The position numbers and the translations under genes are program-made. From contig OZ242037.1 of NCBI GenBank assembly GCA_965205165.1, positions 1,984,001-2,048,000 of the forward strand: 64,000 bases of DNA, given 5' to 3'. Below the pieces are notes generated by a model. It was not told the DNA's origin. It saw only the letters and a list, made by a program, of their open reading frames with translations, and did no database searches. Numbering within the stretch: the first letter of the stretch is position 1; each line of letters starts with the position of its first letter. The DNA comes from CBDESM01 sp965205165. GTDB taxonomy: Bacteria; Chloroflexota; Dehalococcoidia; Bin125. Positions 30,702 to 39,091 of the stretch are shown piece by piece.

Positions 30702-31318
30702 CGGGAGAAGGGGCGGTGCGGGCAGACGAGGCGGGCGCGGGCGCATTCGCAGGCCTGGATGAAGGCGATGACCAGCTGGTCGAGGTCGGCGCGGTCGGTG
30801 AGGTCGCCGACGCCGAAGGGCTGCGCCTCGCCGCGCAGGGTTTCGGAGGCGAGCTCGATCAGTTCTTCGCCGAGCTTGCGGCCGCGCAGGGCGGATTCGG
30901 TCTGGCGCGCGCGGATCGGGTAGGGGGCGGCCCCGGCGATGACGACGGAGCAATCGGCGTCCTCGGTGATGCGGACGGCGACGGCGCGCTCGTCGTCGCC
31001 GATCAGGGCGCTGGCGTCGGTCGTGAGCGGGATCAGGAGGGCGGCGGCTCGGGGCGCGCCGTCGAGGCCGTCGAGGTCGAGCGCGCCGTCCTCGAGCAGG
31101 CGGGTTTCGGGGCGGACGCATTCGCCGTCGTCGAGTTCGAGCCGAGCGGCTTGGGCGATCAGCGCGGCGCTGACCAGGGGGCGGGCGAGGAAGCCGGCGA
31201 GCGGCTCGGGGCCCTGGAGCTCGCCGAGGGCGTCGGTGAGGGCCGACTTGGGCGCGTTGAGGAGGTCGAGGGCGGGCCGGAAGATGGGGACCCGCCGGGC
31301 CGGGCCGGCGCAGGTCAT
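30698..31318 (-). CDS. CO-dehydrogenase flavoprotein C-terminal-like protein (short)
   Basis: Protein of 206 aa. The second half matches the C-terminal domain of the FAD subunit of CO dehydrogenase/xanthine dehydrogenase: AVAVRI, then SVVIAGAAPYPIRARQTESAL and GEAQPFGVGDLTDRADLDQL. Family proteins are normally near 280-300 aa with a PCMH-type FAD domain first; here that domain is missing or strongly shortened, and no FAD-binding glycine motif is visible in the first 100 residues. It overlaps the neighbouring genes on both sides by 4 bp (ATGA), so it belongs to a tight operon with the scaffold protein and the MobA-like gene. It may be a degenerate or specialised assembly subunit. The function is uncertain. 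Confidence 0.65.
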   Translation of the reverse strand: MTCAGPARRVPIFRPALDLLNAPKSALTDALGELQGPEPLAGFLARPLVSAALIAQAARLELDDGECVRPETRLLEDGALDLDGLDGAPRAAALLIPLTTDASALIGDDERAVAVRITEDADCSVVIAGAAPYPIRARQTESALRGRKLGEELIELASETLRGEAQPFGVGDLTDRADLDQLVIAFIQACECARARLVCPHRPFSR

Positions 31319-31716
31319 CTCGATTGACGCTCCCCATCGCGGCTGCGGTGGTCGGCGAGCGCTCTGCGGAGCGCGCCGGCGGCGAGGACGGAGCAGTGGA
31401 TCTTGCTCTTGGGCAGGCCGCCGACGGCGGCGACGAAATCGTCCCGTTCGAGCCCGGCGGCGTCGGTGAGGCTCATGCCGGCGAGGATTTCGGTGGCGCG
31501 GGAGCTGGTGGCGATGGCGGCGCCGCAGCCGCGGGTGAGGAAGCGGGCGTCGGCGATGCGGTCGTCCTCGATGCGGAGCATCAGCTTCATGTGGTCGCCG
31601 CAGACGGGGTTGCGATCCTCGCCCACGGCGTTGGCGCCGGGCAGCTCGCCGGCGTTGCGGGGGTTGCGGAAGTGATCGAGCACGATCTCGTTGTAGGCGG
31701 TCGCGTCATCTGGCAT
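31315..31716 (-). CDS. IscU/SufU/NifU N-domain Fe-S scaffold protein
   Basis: Protein of 133 aa. It has the three scaffold cysteines in their usual settings: NPVCGDHM, RGCGAAIATSSRATEI and HCSVLAAGALRRAL. The N-terminal YNEIVLDHFRNPRNAG is typical. Such proteins assemble and transfer Fe-S clusters. The gene sits between a peroxiredoxin and a molybdo-flavoenzyme-like gene and overlaps the latter by 4 bp. A TACACT box 9 nt before the ATG may give it its own nearly leaderless promoter in addition to read-through. Confidence 0.88.
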   Translation of the reverse strand: MPDDATAYNEIVLDHFRNPRNAGELPGANAVGEDRNPVCGDHMKLMLRIEDDRIADARFLTRGCGAAIATSSRATEILAGMSLTDAAGLERDDFVAAVGGLPKSKIHCSVLAAGALRRALADHRSRDGERQSR

Positions 31717-31725
31717 GGCGATGCG

Positions 31726-31731
31726 AGTGTA
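31726..31731 (-). promoter_or_regulatory. -10-like box TACACT before the scaffold gene
   Basis: On the minus strand the box is preceded by G and followed by C, as at hpnG, and stands 9 nt from the ATG at 31716. It lies directly next to the peroxiredoxin stop codon (31733-31735). Confidence 0.38.
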
Positions 31732-31732
31732 C

Positions 31733-32182
31733 CTATAGGCCGAGTGCGGTGAAGACGGCCATGAAGTGATCGAGGTTGGCGGGCTGGTAGAACGGGATGG
31801 AGAGCGCGATTTCGCCGTCGCGGGCGACGAAGGCGGCGCGGTCGGAGCGCTTGCCGTCGGCGCCTGCCACGCCGAAGGCGCGGGCCGCCGCGAGGCCCGG
31901 GTCGCTGAGGAGCGGGAAGGGGAAGGACTGGGCTTCGGTGAAGCGGCGGTGCGATTCGGGATCGTCGGCGCTGATCGCGGCGACGGTCGCGCCCAGCTCG
32001 ACGATCGATTCGTGGTCGTCGCGGAAGGCGCAGAGCTGCGCGGTGCAGGCGGGGGTGGCGTCCTCTTGGTAGAAGAGGACGAGCAGGGATTTTCCGGCGG
32101 CGAGATCGCGCAGGCGGATCGGGCCGTCCGGGCCCTCGATGGCGATGTCGGGGAGTTGGTCGCCGGCTTGCAGTGCGGTCAT
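31733..32182 (-). CDS. Peroxiredoxin, Bcp/AhpC-TSA family
   Basis: Thioredoxin-fold peroxidase of 149 aa reducing hydroperoxides. The active-site region is LVLFYQEDATPACTAQLCAF, where the first cysteine in TPAC is the peroxidatic one. The second cysteine five residues later fits the resolving position of atypical 2-Cys Bcp proteins. The later FPLLSDPG and RAAFVARDGEI strands are normal. The start ATG is 10 bp after the midA stop. It is part of the minus-strand run from yjbQ to the MobA-like gene. Confidence 0.88.
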   Translation of the reverse strand: MTALQAGDQLPDIAIEGPDGPIRLRDLAAGKSLLVLFYQEDATPACTAQLCAFRDDHESIVELGATVAAISADDPESHRRFTEAQSFPFPLLSDPGLAAARAFGVAGADGKRSDRAAFVARDGEIALSIPFYQPANLDHFMAVFTALGL

Positions 32183-32192
32183 GCGGGCTCCT

Positions 32193-33251
32193 TCAGGCCG
32201 GCTCTTTGAGGAAGGACATGACGGCGATGCGGCCCAGGCCTTCGGGGTCGCGGAGGACGTCGAGGGCGCGGCGGGCGGCGAGGTCGCCGCGGTGGAGGAT
32301 GCGCGGTTCGAGGTGCTCGAGCCAGTCGCGCTGCGGGATGACGGGGAGCGGTTGGAGGCTGGCGGCGAGGGCGGCTTCGCGCACTTGATCGAGGTCGATG
32401 TGCGCGGTCAGGTCCTGCTCGCCCGGGCGGGCGTAGGGGTCGTCGCCGGGCATGTGGCGGTAGGCGGCGGCGAGGGTGCCGTCGCGGCGGTGGGGCGCGT
32501 AGAGTTCGGCGCGGGCGTAGCCGTAGTCGAAGAGCAGCATGCGGCCGCGGCCGAGTTTGGCGGCGAGGGCGGAGATCATCCCGGCGCGGGCGGGGGAGAC
32601 CTCGGCGATTTGGCCGTCGGAGGGCTCGATGCCGGCGAGCGGTTGGAGCAGCATCGGATCGGGCTCGGCCAGGTGGTCGCGGAAGCCGGTTTCGGGCGAC
32701 CAGGCGACCCGGAGTTCCAGCCAGCGATCGCGGTGCCGGAGGCGGTGGACGGGGAGGGCGTCGAGCAGTTCGTTCGAGCAGATCAGGTGGGCGGAGTCAT
32801 CGGGCAGGCCGGAGAGGCCGCCGGTCCAGCGGAGATCGAGTTCGGTGAAACGCGACAGGCGGTGCCGCTGGCGTTCGGCGGCGTGCCGGTTCTGCTCGAC
32901 GAGGGTGAGCGAGAGCGCGGCGCGGGCGTCGGGAGGCAGGCCCGCGAGCATCGCTTCGGCCAGGGCGCCGGTGCCGGGGCCGACCTCGATCATGCGGAAG
33001 GGGGCGGGCCGGCCGAGCGCGCGCCAGGCGTCTTCGACGGCGCAGGCGACGGCGGCGCCGAAGATCGGATGCACTTCGGGGCTGGTCAGGAAGTCGCCGT
33101 CGGGGCCGACGGTGGGGGCGGCGCGGCGGTAGTAGCCGAGCCGGGGGTGGTAGAGGGCGGTGGACATCCAGTCGGCGAACGTGATCGGGCCGCGGGCGCG
33201 GATGCGCCCGGCGAGGCGGCGTCCGAGCGGCGTTTCGCGGGCGGGCGTCAG
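32193..33251 (-). CDS. midA: SAM-dependent methyltransferase, MidA family
   Basis: Family known from mitochondrial NDUFAF7, which methylates an arginine of a respiratory complex I subunit; bacterial members are assumed similar. The SAM-binding motif is RMIEVGPGTGALAEAM, followed by ICSNELLDALPVHRL and a late DYGYARAELY, all typical of MidA. The first in-frame ATG (33167) would cut off the conserved beginning LGRRLAGRIRARGPITFADW. The conserved homology reaches back to a CTG at 33251-33249 that overlaps the yjbQ stop as CTGA, giving about 352 residues. I therefore place the start there, with coupled translation. There is no in-frame ATG or GTG nearby. Confidence 0.82.
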   Translation of the reverse strand: MTPARETPLGRRLAGRIRARGPITFADWMSTALYHPRLGYYRRAAPTVGPDGDFLTSPEVHPIFGAAVACAVEDAWRALGRPAPFRMIEVGPGTGALAEAMLAGLPPDARAALSLTLVEQNRHAAERQRHRLSRFTELDLRWTGGLSGLPDDSAHLICSNELLDALPVHRLRHRDRWLELRVAWSPETGFRDHLAEPDPMLLQPLAGIEPSDGQIAEVSPARAGMISALAAKLGRGRMLLFDYGYARAELYAPHRRDGTLAAAYRHMPGDDPYARPGEQDLTAHIDLDQVREAALAASLQPLPVIPQRDWLEHLEPRILHRGDLAARRALDVLRDPEGLGRIAVMSFLKEPA

Positions 33252-33754
33252 CCGGTTCCCAGCACGGTCACGCCGACGCAGCGGCTGCGCGGCTCGTCGA
33301 GTTCGACGAGGAAGATGCTCTGGAACTCGCCCGTCTGCAGATCGCCGTCGAGCACGGGGATGGTTTCGCTGGTGCCGAGCAGGATGTGCTGGCAGTGCGA
33401 ATGGCCGTTCTCGGGTTCGTTCTCGTGCATGTTGACGGTGCGGATCTCGAAGTCGTTGTGGCGGTACTCGCCGTCCGCGGGCGCCCAAGCGGAGAGGCGT
33501 TCGCGGAGGTCTTCGAGCAGCAGGGGCTCGTTTTCCTGGAGGATGATGGCGGCGGTGGTGTGCTGCGAGAAGACCGACACCTGCCCGAATGCGATGCCGG
33601 ACGCCCACACAACCCTGCGGACGTCGTCCGTGATGTCGTGGAACCAGGGGCCGTGCTGCGTGTCGTAGCGCAGCTCCCGATATGAGTGCCGGAAGGCATC
33701 GCCGGCTGGTGCGGCGGCAGGCACGGCAACCGCGCCGGTTGCCGGGCGCGTCAT
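33248..33754 (-). CDS. yjbQ: YjbQ family protein (UPF0047, thiamine phosphate synthase-like)
   Basis: Protein of 168 aa. The family signature is complete: SVFSQHTTAAIILQENEP, then GHSHCQHILLGTSETIPV and GEFQSIFLVELDEPRSR. Members have weak thiamin-phosphate synthase activity and an unclear main role. The core starts near residue 25; the first 20 residues from the ATG at 33754 are alanine/proline-rich and not part of the fold, so the true start may be internal. It heads the minus-strand run that continues through midA, and its stop codon overlaps the presumed CTG start of midA. Confidence 0.9.
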   Translation of the reverse strand: MTRPATGAVAVPAAAPAGDAFRHSYRELRYDTQHGPWFHDITDDVRRVVWASGIAFGQVSVFSQHTTAAIILQENEPLLLEDLRERLSAWAPADGEYRHNDFEIRTVNMHENEPENGHSHCQHILLGTSETIPVLDGDLQTGEFQSIFLVELDEPRSRCVGVTVLGTG

Positions 33755-33842
33755 GGGCCTCTCTCGTTCACGGCTGCGAGCTGATGATGGGAATGGATGA
33801 GGCCGCCGGGCGGTTGCAGCATTCCCGCACGGGGACGGCTCA

Positions 33843-33848
33843 AATATA
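33843..33848 (-). promoter_or_regulatory. -10-like box TATATT upstream of yjbQ
   Basis: TATATT on the minus strand is the most AT-rich hexamer in the 128-bp gap between sirB1-like and yjbQ. It is 88 nt from the yjbQ ATG and stands just beyond the hairpin at 33860-33879. No -35 is evident. Confidence 0.3.
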
Positions 33849-33859
33849 GCGCAGCGCGC

Positions 33860-33879
33860 GGCCGCCCGCGGGCGCGGCC
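33860..33879 (-). terminator. GC-rich hairpin after the SirB1-like gene
   Basis: GGCCGC (33860-33865) pairs with GCGGCC (33874-33879) around an 8-nt GC-rich loop, 3 bp beyond the stop of the SirB1-like gene. There is no T-run directly after it, so termination would be atypical or rho-assisted. Confidence 0.3.
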
Positions 33880-33882
33880 GGG

Positions 33883-34740
33883 TCAGGGCAGCTCGCCGCG
33901 CCGGCGGGCCTCGCCGCGGATGGCATCGAGCGTCCGCAGGATGTCGTCGCGGTCGGGCGAATCGGGCGCTTGCTTGACGTACTCGACCAGATCGGCGAGG
34001 CCGCGGCGGCCGAGGCCGGCGCGCATGTAGAGGACGCCGCGGTCGCGGAGGTGCGGCAGCGACCAGGGCGCGATCGCGAGCTGGAAGGAGCAGGCGACGG
34101 CGGCGGGGAGGGGATCGCCGTTCCGGAGCGCGGTCTGGCCGAGGTTGTTGAGCACGCGCTGCATGAGCTGGCGCTTGGTCACGGCGGCGAAGAGCGAGTC
34201 GGCGCGGTCGCCGACTTCGAGCCCGGTCTCTTCGAGCCGCTCGACGACGTGATCGCGGGCGACCTCGCCGCAGGCCTGGAAGGGGTCGTAGAGCCGCCCG
34301 TCGTGGCGGACGAGGAAGTGGCGGGGCGAGCCGATGCCCTCGACCTCGATGCCGGCGCGGCGGGCGGCCTCGAGCACGACCACGGCGAGCGTGATCGGGA
34401 TGCCCTCGCGCCGCTGGACGACCGAGTGGAGGCAGGAGTTGAGCGGCTCGTAGTAGCCCTCGGCTTCGACGCCGCGGAAGCCGTGGCGCTCGTAGACGGC
34501 GCTGCGCAGGGCGGCGAAATCGCCGCCGCCGTCGAGCGCGTCGCGTGCGATTTGGTCGAGCAGCGCGAGCGCGGGGAGCGGGTCGAGGCGCGGCTCGATG
34601 ATGCGCGCGATCTGGAGGCAGCAGAGGTCGAGGCGGAGCGCGGCGTCGCTCCCGCGGACCATGCGGCCGAACTGATCGGCCAACCGCTCGGACGCGGCGG
34701 CGGCGGAGTTTACGGAGTCTTCATCAGTTTCCCGTGCCAC
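33883..34740 (-). CDS. SirB1-like transglutaminase-fold protein
   Basis: Protein of 285 aa of the SirB1/YchA type (transglutaminase-like fold plus a TPR-like tail). The core motif YYEPLNSCLHSVVQRREGIP includes the conserved cysteine. The histidine in GSPRHFLVRHDGRLYDPF and the aspartate following it complete the expected triad positions. The C-terminal half (LMQRVLNNLGQTALRNGD, then DRGVLYMRAG) resembles the tetratricopeptide-like end of this family. The physiological role is unknown. The start is GTG at 34740, 7 nt after a TACCTT box, so the message is probably leaderless. It is divergent from the GltD-like gene. Confidence 0.86.
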   Translation of the reverse strand: MARETDEDSVNSAAAASERLADQFGRMVRGSDAALRLDLCCLQIARIIEPRLDPLPALALLDQIARDALDGGGDFAALRSAVYERHGFRGVEAEGYYEPLNSCLHSVVQRREGIPITLAVVVLEAARRAGIEVEGIGSPRHFLVRHDGRLYDPFQACGEVARDHVVERLEETGLEVGDRADSLFAAVTKRQLMQRVLNNLGQTALRNGDPLPAAVACSFQLAIAPWSLPHLRDRGVLYMRAGLGRRGLADLVEYVKQAPDSPDRDDILRTLDAIRGEARRRGELP

Positions 34741-34747
34741 GGGGCGG

Positions 34748-34753
34748 AAGGTA
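34748..34753 (-). promoter_or_regulatory. -10-like box TACCTT before the SirB1-like gene, probably leaderless
   Basis: Seven nucleotides separate the box from the GTG start at 34740, leaving no room for a ribosome binding site. Confidence 0.42.
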
Positions 34754-34776
34754 GCAGCGCTTGACGGAACGGGCGC

Positions 34777-34782
34777 TATGCT
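34777..34782 (+). promoter_or_regulatory. -10-like box TATGCT before the GltD-like gene
   Basis: TATGCT is 32 nt before the ATG at 34815, with a GAGGAGG ribosome binding site between. A TTGACG at 34761 looks like a -35 but is only 10 nt away, too close to pair with this box. Confidence 0.38.
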
Positions 34783-34814
34783 CGCAGGCAGCGGCGCGAG
34801 GAGGCCCCAGCGAG

Positions 34815-36278
34815 ATGGCGGTCAAGGCGCAAACCCGGACCGGCCTGCCGATCGACCGCAAGGCGCGCTTGCGCATCCCTCCCCACCACGTCACCAAGCA
34901 GACCCCGCACGAGCGCGTCCACAACTGGGACGAGGTGTACTACGGGTACACGGCCGGGCCGGCGATGTTCGAGGCGCAGCGCTGCATCCAGTGCCCGGCC
35001 GCGCCCTGCACGGTGGCCTGCCCGATCGACAACGACATCCCCGGCGCGCTGGCGCTGCTGGAAGTGGGCCGGCTGGCCGAGGCGGCGGCGGTGTTCCGGG
35101 CGACCAGCCCGATGCCGGAGCTGTGCGGGCGGCTCTGCCCGCAGGAGGCGCTCTGCGAGGGTTCCTGCGTGGTCGGCAAGAAGGCGAAGCCGGTCGCGAT
35201 CGGCAAGCTGGAGGCGTTCCTGGGCGATTGGGATCGGCGGCAGCGGGACGGCTTCGAACCGCCGCGGCCGCGCGAGGAGACGGGGCAGCGGGTCGCGGTG
35301 ATCGGAGCCGGCCCGGCCGGGCTGGCGGCGGCCGAGGCGATGCGCAAGGAGGGGCACCGGGTCACGGTCTTCGAGGCCTGGCCGGCCGGCGGCGGGGTGC
35401 TGCGCTACGGGATTCCGAACTTCAAGTCGGCCAAGGGGATCGTGGACGAGAAGATCGCCGCGCTGCAGGCCGGCGGGGTCGAGTTCCGCTTCGACACGCG
35501 GGTCGGGCAGGACGTGACGTGGGACGACCTGTCCGCGTGGGACGCGGTGTTCCTGGCGCACGGCGCGGGGCAGGGGAGGAAGCTGCGGATCGAGGGGGAG
35601 CAGCTGGCGCGGGTGTACGCGGCGACCGAATTCCTGGTGCGCGCGAACCTGCCCGGCGAACAGCTGCCGACGGCGCTGCGCAGCACGCCGGACGTGGGCG
35701 GGAACGTGGTGGTGGTCGGCGGCGGCGACACGTCGATGGACTGCGTGCGCAGCGCGATCCGGCTGGGCGCGGGCAAGGTCACGCTGCTCTACCGGCGGAC
35801 CGAGAACGAGATGGTGGGCCGCGAGGAAGAGCGCCGGCACGCGCGCGAGGAGGGCGCGATCTTCGAGTACCTGACCACGCCCGTGCAGCTGCTCGGCAAG
35901 GACGGCGCGGTCAGCGGCGTCGAATGCGCGCGGATGCGGCTGGGCGAGCCGGATGAAAGCGGGCGCCGCCGGCCTGAGCCGATCGAGGGCTCCGAGTTCG
36001 TGATCGACGCCGATTCGGTCGTGATCGCGGTGGGCTACGACGTGGCGCGGGACATCTACGGCGGGAACGCCGGGATCGACGTGGACGACTGGGGCCAGGT
36101 GCTGACGGACGAGCAGGGCCGCACCTCGCGCCCGGGCGTGTTCGCCGGGGGCGACAACGTGGGCGGCGCGGACCTCGTGGTGACGGCGCTGCGCGGGGCG
36201 CGCGACGCGCTGCCGGCGATGTCCGAATACTTGGCGGAGCTGCGCCAAGCCCAATTGATGCCCGCGGCCGCCGGCTAG
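34815..36278 (+). CDS. Glutamate synthase small subunit-like NAD(P)H oxidoreductase
   Basis: Protein of 487 aa with the GltD/PreT/NADPH-ferredoxin oxidoreductase domain plan. The N-terminal Fe-S domain has C57-x2-C60-x4-C65-x3-C69 (CIQCPAAPCTVACP) and C104, C108, C114, C118. The FAD-binding motif VAVIGAGPAGLAAAEAM follows, and then a GGGVLRYGIPNFK signature typical of GltD. The NADPH motif is VVVVGGGDTSMDC, and the end carries PGVFAGGDNVGGADLVV. In glutamate synthase it would pass electrons from NADPH to the large subunit, but no gltB is in this window, so it may serve another partner. The ATG at 34815 follows GAGGAGG at 10 nt; the 18 codons before it in the same frame have no support. Confidence 0.88.
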   Translation: MAVKAQTRTGLPIDRKARLRIPPHHVTKQTPHERVHNWDEVYYGYTAGPAMFEAQRCIQCPAAPCTVACPIDNDIPGALALLEVGRLAEAAAVFRATSPMPELCGRLCPQEALCEGSCVVGKKAKPVAIGKLEAFLGDWDRRQRDGFEPPRPREETGQRVAVIGAGPAGLAAAEAMRKEGHRVTVFEAWPAGGGVLRYGIPNFKSAKGIVDEKIAALQAGGVEFRFDTRVGQDVTWDDLSAWDAVFLAHGAGQGRKLRIEGEQLARVYAATEFLVRANLPGEQLPTALRSTPDVGGNVVVVGGGDTSMDCVRSAIRLGAGKVTLLYRRTENEMVGREEERRHAREEGAIFEYLTTPVQLLGKDGAVSGVECARMRLGEPDESGRRRPEPIEGSEFVIDADSVVIAVGYDVARDIYGGNAGIDVDDWGQVLTDEQGRTSRPGVFAGGDNVGGADLVVTALRGARDALPAMSEYLAELRQAQLMPAAAG

Positions 36279-36306
36279 GGAATTCAAGCCGCGGCTGGAG
36301 TGGCGT

Positions 36307-39078
36307 ATGGCGACCGCGACGAACGGGGTCGAGGCGGGGGCGGCGGTCGCGGACGTGGCGGCGCTGGAGGTGGGCGAAACCCCGCTCGCGCCGGCCACGC
36401 TGGAGGCGGTGCGGGCCCGGCTGGCGCGGATCGAGGGCGGGCTGTCGCTGCGCGAGCTGCCCGATCCGGACGCGGCGGCCGCGGGCGAGCCGGTCCTGCT
36501 GCGGATCGACGGGGGCGCCGCCGCCGGCGGGACGATCGAGGAGCTGACGGGCGAAGCGCCGCCGCCGCTGGCCCGGCCGATTGCCGTCGAAACCGCGGCC
36601 CTTCCGGCCGAGTCCGCGCCCGCGGACGTCCCGCCGGAGGGCCCCGCGCTGGAGGGCCTGTCGATCGCGGAGGCGGTGCAGCGGACGGAGGCGGGGCTGG
36701 TCAACCGCGGGGTGATGCGCGGGCGGACGGACATCGAGATCGTGCTGACCAACACGATCACGGCGTTCAACCTGCTGCTGTTCGGCTTGGTCGGGGCGCT
36801 GCTGGCGCTGGCGATCGTGGATCCGGGCGGAAACCACGGGACCGACGCGGGCGTGGTCGGGCTGGTCGTCTTCGCGAACATCATCATCGGGACGGCGCAG
36901 GAGCTGCGGGCGACGCGGAAGCTGCGCAAGCTGGTGGCGCTGACCGCGCCGTCGTCGGTCGTGATCCGCGGCGGGACGGCCTACACGGTCCGCTCGGACG
37001 AGGTGGTGCAGGGCGATCTGGTGCGCTTGGGCGCGGGCGATCAGGTGGTGGCGGACGGGCCGATCGTGCATGGGCGGGCCGAGATCGACGAGTCGGTGCT
37101 GACCGGGGAGACGCGCTCGGTGGCGCGGGGCCCCGGCGACGAGCTGTCTTCGGGCGCGTACTGCACGTCGGGCGCGTGCTTCTATACGGCGGAGCGGGTG
37201 GGGGCGGAGTCGCGGGCGGTGAAGGAGACGGCGGCGGCGCGGCAGCTGCGCCGGCCGGAGACGCCGCTGCAGCTGCGCTTCAAGCGGATGCTGCGGGTGC
37301 TGATGCTGGCGACGCTGGGGCTGGCGGCGCTGCTGGTGATCCAGTTCGTGATCGAGGACGTGCCCTGGGGCGAGGCGATCAAGGCGGTCACGGCGCTGGT
37401 GACTTCAGTTGTGCCGGACGGGCTGCTGCTCGGCTTCACCGTCGCCTTCGCGGTCGGGGCGCTGCGGGTGGCGCGGATGGGCGCGATCGTGCAGGACAAC
37501 TCCGCGGTCGAGGCGCTGAATTACGTGGACACGATCTGCCTGGACAAGACGGGGACGATCACGGCCAACCGGCTGCAGGTGGAGGACGCGCGCTGGGCCG
37601 GAGCGGGCCGCTCGCTGCGCGGCTGGCTGGGCGCGTTCGCGGCGGCCTCGGCCGGCGACAACCGCACGGCGCGGGCGGTGGCGGAGGAGTTCGCGCCGCT
37701 CTCCAACGGCTCCGCGCCGATCGAGGCGGCCCCGTTCAACTCGGAGCGGCGCTACAGCGCGCTGCGGCTGGCGCTGGCGGGCGAGCAGCGCGTGTTCGTG
37801 CTGGGCGAGCCGGAGCGGGTGCTCTCCGCCTGCCCCGACGGCGGCCGGCTGCTGGACGAGTACAACCGCGCCGCCGGGCGCGGGCTGCGCGGGGTCGCGT
37901 TCGCGGAAGCCCCGGCCATGCCGGAGCCGGAGGAGGGGCTGCCGCAGATGCGCGCCGTCGCGCTGATCACCATCGCCGACGAGCTGCGGCCGGAGGTGGG
38001 CAACGCGTTCAGGATGATGGAGGAGCTGGAGATCAGTCCGAAGATCATCAGCGGCGACAATCCGGAGACGGTTTCGGCGCTGGTGCAGCAGCTGGGGGCG
38101 CGGCTCGAGGGCGGCCTGATCTCCGGGCCGGAGCTGGCGCGGATGAACGAGGCGGAGATGCGGGAGGCGGTGGAGCGGACCAGCGTCTTCGGGCGGATCG
38201 CGCCGCAGCAGAAGGAGCAGCTGGTGGCGGCGCTGCAGGCCAACGGGCGCTACGTGGCGATGGTCGGGGACGGGCAGAACGACGTGCCGGCGCTGCGCCG
38301 GGCGGACATCGGCGTGGCGATGGAATCGGGCACGAACATCGCGCGCAGCGTGGCCGGGATCGTGTTGCGCGGGGATTCGTTCGAGGCGCTGGTGCGGGGC
38401 AGCGGCGCGGCCCAGACCGTGCTGGGCAACTGCGCGCAGCTGACCAAGCTGTTCATCACCAAGAGCATCTACGTCTACCTGATCATCTTCCTGACCAGCA
38501 TGATGGGCTTGGAGTTCCCCTTCCTGCCACGGCACGGCTCGGTCACGGCACTGCTGACGCTGGGCATCCCGGCCGCCTTCATCGCGCTGACGACGCCGCC
38601 CAAGGGCGCGGGACGCGACTTCATCGCGGAGTCGCTGCGCTTCGCGATCCCCGCCGCGATCACGCTGGCGATCGCGGCCGTGGGCGTCTACCTGCTGACC
38701 GAGGGGCTGGGCCGCTCGCAGGAAGAGGACGGGCGCACGCTGGTGTCGGCGACGGTGGCGATCGTGGCCCTGATCTACACGGTGCAGGTGATCGGCTACG
38801 CCGGCGCGAGCCGCGAAGCGCCGCTGCGCCCGATTCTGGTGACCTTCTTCGGCGCGCTCCTGATCGGCGTCTTCGTGCTGCTGCTCTACACGCCGGCGCT
38901 GCGCGAGCAGTTCCAGTTCGTCGCCATGACGGCCGATCAGTGGGCGTCGGTGATCATCGCCAGCGCGCTGGCGATCGCGGGCAAATGGCTGCTCTCGCGC
39001 GACGCGGGGCGGCTGATGGGCTGGATGTCGGGCCGCGCCGAAGAGGACGCCGCCTCGCGCGGGCGGGCGGGCGGCTGA
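36307..39078 (+). CDS. Cation-transporting P-type ATPase, CtpE-like
   Basis: Membrane pump of 923 aa. The phosphorylation motif DKTGTIT (Asp413) is intact. So are the actuator loop ESVLTGETRSVARGPGD, the ISGDNPET segment and the hinge motif GDGQNDVPALRRADIGVAM near residue 656. The transmembrane ion-site motif is VVPDGLLLGF, with aspartate where Ca-ATPases have PEGL; CtpE-type pumps, reported to import calcium in mycobacteria, are the nearest type I recall. The first 110 residues or so are an alanine/proline-rich, acidic extension before the transmembrane part and are not part of the usual fold. The ATG at 36307 has GGAG at good spacing. It follows the GltD-like gene by 28 bp, possibly in the same transcript. 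The transported ion is not certain. Confidence 0.88.
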   Translation: MATATNGVEAGAAVADVAALEVGETPLAPATLEAVRARLARIEGGLSLRELPDPDAAAAGEPVLLRIDGGAAAGGTIEELTGEAPPPLARPIAVETAALPAESAPADVPPEGPALEGLSIAEAVQRTEAGLVNRGVMRGRTDIEIVLTNTITAFNLLLFGLVGALLALAIVDPGGNHGTDAGVVGLVVFANIIIGTAQELRATRKLRKLVALTAPSSVVIRGGTAYTVRSDEVVQGDLVRLGAGDQVVADGPIVHGRAEIDESVLTGETRSVARGPGDELSSGAYCTSGACFYTAERVGAESRAVKETAAARQLRRPETPLQLRFKRMLRVLMLATLGLAALLVIQFVIEDVPWGEAIKAVTALVTSVVPDGLLLGFTVAFAVGALRVARMGAIVQDNSAVEALNYVDTICLDKTGTITANRLQVEDARWAGAGRSLRGWLGAFAAASAGDNRTARAVAEEFAPLSNGSAPIEAAPFNSERRYSALRLALAGEQRVFVLGEPERVLSACPDGGRLLDEYNRAAGRGLRGVAFAEAPAMPEPEEGLPQMRAVALITIADELRPEVGNAFRMMEELEISPKIISGDNPETVSALVQQLGARLEGGLISGPELARMNEAEMREAVERTSVFGRIAPQQKEQLVAALQANGRYVAMVGDGQNDVPALRRADIGVAMESGTNIARSVAGIVLRGDSFEALVRGSGAAQTVLGNCAQLTKLFITKSIYVYLIIFLTSMMGLEFPFLPRHGSVTALLTLGIPAAFIALTTPPKGAGRDFIAESLRFAIPAAITLAIAAVGVYLLTEGLGRSQEEDGRTLVSATVAIVALIYTVQVIGYAGASREAPLRPILVTFFGALLIGVFVLLLYTPALREQFQFVAMTADQWASVIIASALAIAGKWLLSRDAGRLMGWMSGRAEEDAASRGRAGG

Positions 39079-39091
39079 GCGCCGGTCCCGT

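Noticed and set aside
34761..34782. Classical promoter TTGACG with TATGCT before the GltD-like gene
   Set aside because: The spacing between the two boxes is only 10 nt, far from the 16-18 nt needed. I keep only the -10-like box.
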